NCBI RefSeq assembly: GCF_003977685.1
Contig: NZ_RYZH01000057.1
Location: 1 to 37,440, forward strand
DNA length: 37,440 bases
Reading direction: 5' to 3'
Source of the DNA: Tautonia sociabilis
Lineage (GTDB): Bacteria > Planctomycetota > Planctomycetia > Isosphaerales > Isosphaeraceae
Made by a program: the position numbers and the translations under genes. Positions 6,923-15,115 of this stretch are shown in pieces. Below the pieces are notes generated by a model. It had not been told where the DNA came from. It ran no database searches and saw only the letters and a program-made list of their open reading frames with translations. Every line of letters starts with the position of its first letter. Positions within the stretch are counted from its first letter, which is position 1.

Positions 6923-8074
6923 TCAGTACTGGTCGGCGCTGACGACCTCGCCGCCAGCCCGGGTGCCGAGGGCCCACCAGGTTTGCGGGGCGACCGAGTC
7001 CTTGACGAAGTGGACCGAACCGTCGGCGAAGGCCACGTTCACGCCGCCGGGGTGGTTGCTGTTGGGCGGGGCGCTGCCGAGCGGGGCGACGTAGTAGCCG
7101 GCGTAGGGGCTGTTGGTGTCCATGCTGGCCGGCTCGCCGGGGTTGGTGCAGTTCATCTGGTTCGGCGTGCCGAAGTGGTTGTACGAAGTGATCACGAGCC
7201 AGATCGGGAAGGTGGCGGCCCACATCTGGCCGGGGCCACCCCCGAACCGGGTTCCCTGGCTGCCGGGGATGCTCTGGCAGGCCTGGACGAAGGTCAGCGC
7301 CCCCTGGGCGTTGGACGGGTAGGAAACCCCCTGGGGAGATCGGAAGGTGCCGCGTCTGGCCTCGGCGCTGGCCCGGGTGAAGTTCGAGGTGCCGATGCCG
7401 ATGAGCCGCTCGCTGATCAGGCCGGTGTTCGAGGTGCCGTCCCGGATCGAGGCGATGGTGACCGGGCCCCACTTCGCCCCCGGATAGTAGCAGTTGGACG
7501 ACGGGCACATCATGAAGTTCTTCGTCGGCACGATCGTCCCGCTGGCGGTCGCGATGACGCCGGGTCCGCCGTAGTTGCCCATGTAGTTGGTCATGCCATA
7601 ATAGGTGCCGTTCATGCCGGTGGCGCGCAGCGGCTGCCAGGTGTCCTCGGAGGGGCACTGGAGGATGTTCAGGTTGGCGGTTGTGACGGTCGAGTTCGCC
7701 CAGCCGCCGAAGCCGGTTCCCATCAGGTCGACGTTGAAGTTCAGGGCGTTGAAGAACGGCTGCGCCTCGGTGTACTGCAGCAGCGGGGGGATCCAGCTCA
7801 TGGGCAGCAGCGTCTGCGTGGTGACGCTCGGGTTCATCGAGTGCGGCGGGACGACGCCATTGGTGCTTTCGTAATTCATGACCGCCAGGGCGAGCTGCTT
7901 GAGGTTGTTGGTGCACTGGGCGCGCCGGGCGGCCTCCCGGGCGCTCTGCACGGCGGGCAGCAGCAGGGCGATGAGCACGCCGATGATGGCGATGACCACC
8001 AGCAGCTCGATCAGCGTGAATCCGTTCCGGCTCGCCCGGCGATGCGCGGCGGGGACGATGTGCGGAGTAGACAC
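6923..8074 (-). CDS. DUF1559 prepilin-like (type II secretion pseudopilin-like) protein
   Basis: A 383-residue protein of a family expanded in planctomycetes. The N-terminus has a prepilin signal, RNGFTLIELLVVIAIIGVLI, with the G|FTLIE cleavage/methylation site at about residues 18-23. The DUF1559 domain follows (LLPAVQSAREAARRAQCTNN, LKQLALA). Near the C-terminus lies the typical H-X9-DG motif, here HPGGVNVAFADG. The GTG at 8072-8074 is chosen because it places the prepilin motif about 17 residues from the start. The frame is open upstream to 8233, but that adds an Arg/Pro-rich stretch. It is probably processed by a prepilin peptidase and surface-located. A strong hairpin lies in its leader (8224-8248). 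Confidence 0.93.
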   Translation of the reverse strand: MSTPHIVPAAHRRASRNGFTLIELLVVIAIIGVLIALLLPAVQSAREAARRAQCTNNLKQLALAVMNYESTNGVVPPHSMNPSVTTQTLLPMSWIPPLLQYTEAQPFFNALNFNVDLMGTGFGGWANSTVTTANLNILQCPSEDTWQPLRATGMNGTYYGMTNYMGNYGGPGVIATASGTIVPTKNFMMCPSSNCYYPGAKWGPVTIASIRDGTSNTGLISERLIGIGTSNFTRASAEARRGTFRSPQGVSYPSNAQGALTFVQACQSIPGSQGTRFGGGPGQMWAATFPIWLVITSYNHFGTPNQMNCTNPGEPASMDTNSPYAGYYVAPLGSAPPNSNHPGGVNVAFADGSVHFVKDSVAPQTWWALGTRAGGEVVSADQY

Positions 8075-8223
8075 TGGGGTTTCTCTGGGAGCGGGTGAAG
8101 AGGCCGGCGTCCGAGGGGGCGCAAGCGGCCTCGGCGGAAGGCGTGAGAACCCTTCCGACAGTCGTCCTGCGATCCGTCGGTAGGAGAGGCCCGGCGCGGG
8201 GGTCGGGCGGGGTGACGCGGGGG

Positions 8224-8248
8224 GCGGCCGCATCGGGGATGCGGCCGC
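8224..8248 (-). promoter_or_regulatory. Perfect hairpin in leader of DUF1559 gene
   Basis: An 11-base perfect inverted repeat, GCGGCCGCATC and GATGCGGCCGC, is separated by GGG. It lies 150 bases before the DUF1559 start codon. There is no T run on either side, so it does not look like an intrinsic terminator. It could be a leader structure or a palindromic protein-binding site. The spacer just beyond it (8255-8285) is the most AT-rich part and the likely promoter zone. Confidence 0.6.
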
Positions 8249-8339
8249 TTCCCATACGTACTTCTGATCCTATCAACACAACGACAGCGCGCCCAGACGC
8301 GCCGACGAATTTCTTCATCGACCGCGACGCGAGGGGCGG

Positions 8340-9578
8340 TTAGCCGATTGGCGAGGCGAAGCGCCCGAGGTCCTCGTCCTTGGGGACGACGGTGATGCCT
8401 CCCTCGGAGACGGTCAGCCCTCGGGAGCGGTCGAGGGCCGGGTCGGTGCCGATCTCCAGGCCGGGGGGGATGCGGACGTGCTTGTCGATGATCGCGTTGC
8501 GGACCCGGGCGTGGCGGCCGACCTCGACGCCCTCGAAGAGGATCGAGTCCTCCACGGTGGCGAAGCTGTTGATCCGCACCCCGGGCGAGAGCAGGCTGCG
8601 GTGCACCTGGCCGCCGGAGACGATCGAGCCGTTGCAGACGATCGAGTTGTAGGCGGCGCCGACCCGGTTGCCCTCGGCGTGCACGAACTTCGGCGGCGGC
8701 AGCGAGGGCTGGTAGGTGTGGATCGGCCAGCTCGGGTCGTAGAGGTTCAGGAACGGGTCGAGCTGGATGAGGTCCATGTTGGCCTGGTAGAAGGCGTCGA
8801 GCGTGCCGACGTCGCGCCAGTAGGCGGCGGCCTTGCGGTTCTCGTCGCGGAAGGGGTAGGCGAAGACCCGGTGGGTGGCGAGCATCGGCGGGATGATGTC
8901 CTTGCCGAAGTCGTGCCGGCTGCCGGAGCGCTGGGCGTCTTCCAGCAGCAGTTCGAACATGACGCGGGTCTTGAACACGTAGATGCCCATGGAGGCCAGC
9001 GCCAGATCCGGGTGGCCGGGCATGGGGTCGGGCTCGGCGGGCTTCTCGCGGAAGTCGTAGACGCGCTGGTGGTCGTCGACGTACATGACGCCGAAGTGGC
9101 GGGCCTCGGGCCGGGGGACGGGCAGGCAGGCGATGGTCAGGTCCGCGTCTCGGCGGCGGTGCTCGGCGATCATCGCCGCGTAGTTCATCTTGTAGATGTG
9201 GTCGCCGGCCAGGATGATCGTGTCTCGGGACTGCTCGCGCTCGATCCGGAAGATGTTCTGGTAGATGGCGTCGGCGGTGCCGGCGTACCAGGCCTCGCCG
9301 ATGCGCTGCTCGGGGGGGAGGACCTCGACGAACTCGCCGAGGTTGGGGGTGAGGAACTTCCAGGCCTGGTCGATGTGGCGGTTGAGGCTGAAGGACTTGT
9401 ACTGCGGCAGGATGAGGATCTTGCGCAGGTCGGAGTTGATGCAGTTGGACAGCGTGAAGTCGATGATCCGGTAGACGCCGCCGAACGGCACGGCCGGCTT
9501 GGCCCGGTCCCGGGTCAGGGGTTCCAGTCGCGTCCCCTTGCCCCCGGCGAGCACGATGGCGATGACGTCCTTCATCAT
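8340..9578 (-). CDS. glgC: Glucose-1-phosphate adenylyltransferase
   Basis: Makes ADP-glucose from glucose-1-phosphate and ATP, the committed step of bacterial glycogen synthesis. The 412-residue length is typical. The nucleotide-binding loop LAGGKGTRLEPLT is at residues 10-22, followed by AKPAVPFGGVYRIIDFTLSN. GDHIYKMNY and the Trp/Arg-containing YWRDVGTLDAF substrate region are also present. The C-terminal third is a left-handed beta-helix with GVEVGRHARVRNAIIDKHV repeats. The start is at tandem ATGs (9576-9578 and 9573-9575); the upstream frame is open but without homology. No other glycogen gene is adjacent, and a DUF5131 gene is divergent 177 bases away. Confidence 0.95.
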   Translation of the reverse strand: MMKDVIAIVLAGGKGTRLEPLTRDRAKPAVPFGGVYRIIDFTLSNCINSDLRKILILPQYKSFSLNRHIDQAWKFLTPNLGEFVEVLPPEQRIGEAWYAGTADAIYQNIFRIEREQSRDTIILAGDHIYKMNYAAMIAEHRRRDADLTIACLPVPRPEARHFGVMYVDDHQRVYDFREKPAEPDPMPGHPDLALASMGIYVFKTRVMFELLLEDAQRSGSRHDFGKDIIPPMLATHRVFAYPFRDENRKAAAYWRDVGTLDAFYQANMDLIQLDPFLNLYDPSWPIHTYQPSLPPPKFVHAEGNRVGAAYNSIVCNGSIVSGGQVHRSLLSPGVRINSFATVEDSILFEGVEVGRHARVRNAIIDKHVRIPPGLEIGTDPALDRSRGLTVSEGGITVVPKDEDLGRFASPIG

Positions 9579-9755
9579 GTCCCGGCCGATCCCCCCTGGT
9601 GATCGATCGCGACGGCGATCGTCGGCGTCGCCCGCGCCGGCGCGCCCCGAGTCCCCATTCTGCCCCACGTCCCGGGCCGAACCAAGGGGTCGCCCCGGCT
9701 GGCCGGCCCCCGGTATGCTCCGGGGCGTTTCCGCCACCCCGGGGCCTTGCCGACC

Positions 9756-10616
<861 letters not shown>

Positions 10617-10623
10617 GGAGGCG

Positions 10624-10652
10624 TAGGCAAGTCCGGGCGAAGCGGCTAGACT
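10624..10652 (+). promoter_or_regulatory. Putative promoter for esterase gene
   Basis: TAGGCA (10624-10629) and TAGACT (10647-10652) are 17 bases apart, each matching the sigma-70 consensus at 4/6 positions. Transcription would start near 10659, about 63 bases before the ATG. Confidence 0.35.
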
Positions 10653-10721
10653 GCCGAGGGGACCGGGCTGGCCGGGAGATGACGACGGAATCGAGGGATC
10701 CCGACGGGAGCGCGACCAAGG

Positions 10722-11759
10722 ATGACCGCGCCACCGCCGATCGGCGAGCGGACTCGAGTCTTCGGTCTGATCGCCCTGCTCTTCCTGGCGCTCGCCGTCC
10801 GCCGGGCGGAGGAGCGCGGGGTGATGGCCCAGGGTGCGGGGGCCGGTCCCTCCTCGGGGGCCGGCTCGGGCCGGTTCGTCGGCTCGATCGAGGCGGAGGG
10901 GTTCCGGTGGCCCTACGTCGTCCACGTCCCGCCGCAGTATGACGAGGGGCCCCCCCTTCCCCTGCTGCTGCTTCTGCACGGCTCGTCGGGATCGGGCCTC
11001 CGCTTTCTGGAGGACGCCGGCTGGGCCGAGCTGGCCGACCGAGAGGGGGTGATCGTCCTCGCTCCCGACGCCCTGCCGCTGCGGCCGGCCGGGGCGCCCA
11101 ACCGGGCGCTGAACCCCCGGATCTGGAACAGCGGCCAGCACCCGGACGACCGGCCGAGGAGCCAGATCGACGACCTGGCCGCCCTCGATGCCCTGCTGAC
11201 CGAGGTCCAGCAGCGGTGGAAGGTCGATCCGGCTCGGATCTACGCCGCCGGGCACTCCAACGGCGGGGCGATGGCGCTGCGGCTCGGCGCCGAGCGGTCG
11301 GGGGTCTTCGCGGCGGTGGCCTCGGTGGCGGGCCTGCGCTACGTTGAGCCTCCCGAGGGGGCCCGGGCCGTCCCGATCCTGGCGATCTTCGGCGGGGCCG
11401 ACCCGCTGCTGCCGACCGAGGGAGGGCTGTCGGTCCTGCCCTGGGAGGTCCGACGCACGCCGGAGCTCCTGCCCGAGGTGAGGCGCTGGGCCAATGGCCT
11501 GGGATGCCCTCCGGTTCAGATCGACTTCGAGCACCAGGGCACCGTCCACTCCTTCTCCTTCCCTCCCGGCCGTGATGGCGCGACCGTCCGGTTCCTGGTG
11601 CTCGATGGCCACGGGCACGCCTGGCCGGGAGGCCAGCCGACCCCGGGAGAGGTGCTCCTGGTCGGCCCCCGGACCGACGCGATCGACGCCACCGAGGTCA
11701 TCTGGGACTTCCTCTCGTCCTGGAGGCGGCCCGACGCACCGGGGTCCTCCTCGCCATGA
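10722..11759 (+). CDS. Secreted PHB-depolymerase-like esterase (alpha/beta hydrolase)
   Basis: A 345-residue alpha/beta hydrolase of the LpqC/poly(3-hydroxybutyrate) depolymerase-like group. The N-terminal hydrophobic stretch VFGLIALLFLALAV (about residues 13-26) is a signal peptide or anchor. PLLLLLHGSSGSG supplies the oxyanion-hole region and GHSNGGAMA the nucleophile elbow Ser. A likely acid is in FGGADPLLPTEGG, and the catalytic His is in GHGHAWPGG. By family it cleaves ester bonds, possibly feruloyl- or acetyl-polysaccharides; the true substrate is unknown. The ATG follows a promoter-like pair. It overlaps the next gene by ATGA, so the two form an operon. Confidence 0.88.
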   Translation: MTAPPPIGERTRVFGLIALLFLALAVRRAEERGVMAQGAGAGPSSGAGSGRFVGSIEAEGFRWPYVVHVPPQYDEGPPLPLLLLLHGSSGSGLRFLEDAGWAELADREGVIVLAPDALPLRPAGAPNRALNPRIWNSGQHPDDRPRSQIDDLAALDALLTEVQQRWKVDPARIYAAGHSNGGAMALRLGAERSGVFAAVASVAGLRYVEPPEGARAVPILAIFGGADPLLPTEGGLSVLPWEVRRTPELLPEVRRWANGLGCPPVQIDFEHQGTVHSFSFPPGRDGATVRFLVLDGHGHAWPGGQPTPGEVLLVGPRTDAIDATEVIWDFLSSWRRPDAPGSSSP

Positions 11760-12211
11760 CCGGAGAGAACCCCGACGAGGCCCCGACCGGCGACCTCTCT
11801 GCTTCGAGAGGGACGCCGGAGGCCGGCCGTCGGTCCCGGGGCATCGGCCGCCTGGGCGTTGCCGGCGGCCTGGCGCTGGCGGTGCTCGTCGGGGCGATCG
11901 CCGAGGGGCAAACGGCCCGAAGGCCGGACGAGGAGGCCCCCGGGCTGGCGGCGACGCTGGCGGTTGCCCTGGCGGTCGGGCTCCTGACCGCCCGTCGGGC
12001 GGCGAACCTGGGGGGGATCGGCTGGCTCGCGCTGCTGCTGCTGGTCCCGGTGATCCCGTACCTGCTCCTCTTCTGCTGCCTCGCCTTCCCGAAGGGCTGG
12101 GCCGATCACCGGAGGCTCGACCCGCCGGCCTGGGTGCTGACGGGCCTGGTGCTCGGGATGCTGGCCCTGGCGGTGGCGGCGCTGGTGCGCTCGACGATCC
12201 TGCCGCGCTGA
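11756..12211 (+). CDS. Small multi-pass membrane protein
   Basis: A 151-residue protein with no recognised domain. A polar N-terminus of about 30 residues is followed by four hydrophobic helices: LGVAGGLALAVLVGAIA, LAATLAVALAVGLLTA, IGWLALLLLVPVIPYLLLFCCLA and WVLTGLVLGMLALAVAALV. The ATG overlaps the stop of the esterase gene in an ATGA arrangement, which suggests coupled translation. Its role beside a secreted esterase is unknown. Confidence 0.8.
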   Translation: MTGENPDEAPTGDLSASRGTPEAGRRSRGIGRLGVAGGLALAVLVGAIAEGQTARRPDEEAPGLAATLAVALAVGLLTARRAANLGGIGWLALLLLVPVIPYLLLFCCLAFPKGWADHRRLDPPAWVLTGLVLGMLALAVAALVRSTILPR

Positions 12212-12310
12212 GCCGGGCCGGGAGCCGTTCTCGGCGGGCTCCGGGTGTGCTACCCTGGGGACCCCGCCGGCGGGCCGCCGCGTCCGGGCCGACGCCGATG
12301 CCGACGCCGC

Positions 12311-12385
12311 CGACCCGACCCGGCCCGACTCGACTGGACTTGGCCTGGCCCGAACCGACTCGGCCTAGCCCGGCCCGGCCCGATG
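12311..12385 (+). repeat. Five-base-period tract E upstream of alkaline phosphatase
   Basis: Fifteen units in phase: CGACC twice, CGGCC, CGACT twice, GGACT, TGGCC twice, CGAAC, CGACT, CGGCC, TAGCC, CGGCC twice, CGATG. They are preceded at about 12290-12310 by a short six-base-period stretch (GCCGAC, GCCGAT, GCCGAC). The tract ends about 30 bases before the alkaline phosphatase ATG, with CGAMY in the sense direction. Confidence 0.8.
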
Positions 12386-12416
12386 GGTCGACCTCCCCCC
12401 CTCCCGGAGCCTCCCG

Positions 12417-14132
12417 ATGCCCCGCGTTTCGATCCGACGCCGAGCCGCCGTGGTCCTCGGCCTGGCCGCGATCATCCCCGGCTCGGCCGCCCCGGCCGAC
12501 GACCCGATCAAGGTCCTGCAGGCCGAGGCGATCGCCACCAAGGACACCCGGGCCGATCGCCCCTACCACTTCGGCTCCCAGGGACCCGGCGACGTCTTCT
12601 CCAACCACGCCAGCCACACCAACCGCCTGGTGCCGGTCATCACCCTGGGCCGGCCGGTGGACCTGGCCAGCATCACCGGCGAGAACAGCCTCTACCGAGA
12701 CGCCGAGCGGCTGGAACTCACCTACGGCCGGCTCCCGGCGAACACGCTGAACCCCCAGGCCGAGTACGGCGACCAGTCCGACCTGTATCGCCTCCAGAAG
12801 CGGGCGGTCGAGCGCGGGGCCAAGCACCTGTTCGTCGTGCTCTTCGACGGCATGGATTGGCCGACGTTGGAAGCCGCCGCGATCGTCAAGAGCGGCGACG
12901 AGGGGGTCTGTCGCGCCTTCCGAGTGCCCGACCTCGGCCCCGAGTTCTCCGGAGACGGCACGCTGGCCGTCGGCTCGGTCGTCACCAGCCCGACCCACGC
13001 CGAGGGGATCACCGACGTCGACCGCCAGACCGTCTCCTTCCCCCCCGACGTGCTCCAGGGGGGCTACGACCCCCGCTTCGCCGGCCAGAACCCCTGGGAC
13101 GCCCCCGAGCTGGACGCCCCCGGCTACCTCCGAGGCCAGTCGGCCACTCCGGCGGAGCGGGAGCGCGTCCGCCAGCTGGGCGGCGAGCTCCACGCCTACA
13201 CCGACAGCGCCGCCAGCGCCGCCGAGATCGCCTCGGGCGTCAAGAGCTACAACGACTCGATCAACGTCGGCCCCGACGGCTCGTTCCTCACCCCGCTGTT
13301 CCACGACCTCCAGCGCCAGGGCTGGAAGGTCGGCACCGTCTCCAGCGTGCCGTTCAACCACGCCTCTCCCGCGGCCATGTACGCCCGGAACGTCCACCGG
13401 GACGACTACCAGGACCTGGCCCGAGACATGCTCGGCCTGCGGAGCATCGCCGTCGATCGCGGCGCCCCGGAGGTGCCCGGCCTCGACGTGGTGATCGGCA
13501 CCGGCTTCGGCGACAGCCAGGCGGCCGACGCCGAGCGGCTCCGACGCGCCCAGGGAGCCAACGCCGTCTCCGGCAACCGGTACCTCGCCGACGCCGACCT
13601 CCAGGCGATCGACTCCCGGAACGGCGGCTCGTACGTCGTCGCCCTCCGCACCGAGGGCCGCAACGGCGACGAGGTGCTCGCCGAGGCCGCCCGCCAGGCG
13701 GTCGACCAGGGCCTGCGCCTCTTCGGCTTCTTCGGCACGTCCTTTGGCCATCTGCCCTTTCAGACGGCCGACGGGGCCTACGATCCCGCCCCCGGCCTCT
13801 CCGGCCGGGCCGAGGAGTACTCCGCCGCCGACATCGCCGAGAACCCCACCCTCGCCGAGATGACCGAGGCCGCCCTCGCCGTGCTCGGCGCCGAGCCCGG
13901 CCGCCCCTTCGCCCTGTTCCTGGAGGCCGGCGACGTGGACTGGGCCCTGCACGACAACAACCTCGACAACGCCATCGGCGCCGTCTTCTCCGGCGAGGCC
14001 GCCATCCGGACGCTCATCTCCTGGGTCGAGGCCAACAGCTCCTGGGACGAGTCCGCCCTGATCATCACCGCCGACCACGGCCACTACCTCGTCCTGGACG
14101 ACCCCTCCGCGCTGGTGCCCGGCGACCGCTGA
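12417..14132 (+). CDS. Secreted alkaline phosphatase
   Basis: A 571-residue phosphomonoesterase of the alkaline phosphatase superfamily. The signal peptide is visible at residues 1-27 (RRRAAVVLGLAAIIPGSAAPA). The nucleophile motif YTDSAASAAE puts the catalytic Ser at about 264. FVVLFDGMDW holds an early metal-binding Asp, EAGDVDWALHDNN the mid-domain metal ligands, and LIITADHGHYLV the C-terminal Asp-His pair. Family enzymes bind two zinc ions and one magnesium and release phosphate outside the cytoplasm. About 110 residues before the first catalytic motif (NHASHTNRLVPV and following) are not part of the classical E. coli core, so this is a divergent branch. SD-like CCCGGAGCC lies just before the ATG, and a five-base-period tract lies upstream. 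Confidence 0.9.
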   Translation: MPRVSIRRRAAVVLGLAAIIPGSAAPADDPIKVLQAEAIATKDTRADRPYHFGSQGPGDVFSNHASHTNRLVPVITLGRPVDLASITGENSLYRDAERLELTYGRLPANTLNPQAEYGDQSDLYRLQKRAVERGAKHLFVVLFDGMDWPTLEAAAIVKSGDEGVCRAFRVPDLGPEFSGDGTLAVGSVVTSPTHAEGITDVDRQTVSFPPDVLQGGYDPRFAGQNPWDAPELDAPGYLRGQSATPAERERVRQLGGELHAYTDSAASAAEIASGVKSYNDSINVGPDGSFLTPLFHDLQRQGWKVGTVSSVPFNHASPAAMYARNVHRDDYQDLARDMLGLRSIAVDRGAPEVPGLDVVIGTGFGDSQAADAERLRRAQGANAVSGNRYLADADLQAIDSRNGGSYVVALRTEGRNGDEVLAEAARQAVDQGLRLFGFFGTSFGHLPFQTADGAYDPAPGLSGRAEEYSAADIAENPTLAEMTEAALAVLGAEPGRPFALFLEAGDVDWALHDNNLDNAIGAVFSGEAAIRTLISWVEANSSWDESALIITADHGHYLVLDDPSALVPGDR

Positions 14133-14135
14133 CCC

Positions 14136-15115
14136 CCTCCCCCATCGGCCCCCGCCTCCTCCCCGCCCCCTGCCCTCCCCCCGATGCGACTCCCCCTCGG
14201 GGACGAGGCTCCGGGGCGGTGCGCCGGCGGGTACGCCCCGGGACGCCTCGCCCCGCCTTCGCCGCGAGGCAGCCTCCATTGCTGTAAGTTCTCTGCTCTT
14301 TGGTCGTTCTGGTGTTGTCCTTCCGGGCCGGAGGCCCTCGCCAATGGGTTCGCTCCGCCTCCAGGCACACCGGGAGGAACGCCGCGCCAGCGGCGGACAT
14401 GCCGGGTGATTGCCGACGGGAATCCGGATGCTCCTGGCGGCTGGCCCTCCCGAGCCCGGGGCCGATCGGAGCCCCGGGCTCGGCTCCTCCGACCGGCGTT
14501 CTCGGATCGCGGACTCCTCGCATCCTGGGGAGGCCGGGGGCTCCCGATCGCCACGCCCCGAGACGGCGGTCGGTGCGCTGCGGTGCGCTGCGGCTCGCCG
14601 GGGTCGCCTGGGCGGTTGGTTTAGTCTAACATCTTGTGTGATTTTGGATTGCGATGAAGAACGTCCCCAGGCGTCGGCCCCGAGATTGGGTTCGTTCCGT
14701 GACCGGGAACGCGGGGACGGAGCGCCGGGTGGAGGGCCGATCGGGAGGGCATTCGGTCGGAACGACTCGAACGGGTTGCCAAGGATCGGAGGAGGGGGAA
14801 GAGGGGCCGCTTCTGGGAAGGCGGGGCCCTTGACCAGAGAATCGCCCTCCGGGCGGCGTGCGGTCACAGGTTCCGGGGTCGGGCCGAGGGAGGACGATCG
14901 GGGGAGGCAGGCGTCCGGGGACGCAGGGCGCAGCAATCCGATCGGGGAGCGGGTACAACTCGGGAGAGCCGACGGCGAGAGGCCGGAGGGTCGCCCGCTC
15001 GGGGGCGATCGGCCCGTCCTGGCCCGGCCTGGCCTGGCCTGGCCTGGGACCAGAAGGCCGTCGGCAGCGTTCTGGTTGATCGAGCCTGCCTCCGGATCCG
15101 AGGGAGCCCCCAGCG
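14136..15115. other. Gene-free stretch of about 1 kb
   Basis: No supported gene. The stretch 14136-14200 is polypyrimidine-rich. Around 14280-14400 the composition shifts to more balanced DNA with a perfect hairpin, CGCCGC-GCCA-GCGGCG (14380-14395). An AT-rich island at 14615-14660 includes a TTAG-T-CTAA palindrome (14621-14629). A 59-codon frame starts at ATG 14654 but has no recognised family. The tract 15019-15048 has CTGGC units with a five-base period, close to the M2 peptidase start. It could hold an interspersed repeat or an unrecognised non-coding RNA. Confidence 0.5.
15019..15048 (+). repeat. Five-base-period tract G (CTGGC units)
   Basis: Six units in phase: CTGGC, CCGGC, CTGGC three times, CTGGG. 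The tract lies 68 bases before the M2 peptidase ATG. Period and position match the CGAMY tracts elsewhere, but the unit sequence differs. Confidence 0.65.

Noticed and set aside
12245..14287. 680-codon plus-strand frame overlapping alkaline phosphatase
   Set aside because: It is a shadow of the alkaline phosphatase gene in another frame, Arg/Pro-rich, with no motif.
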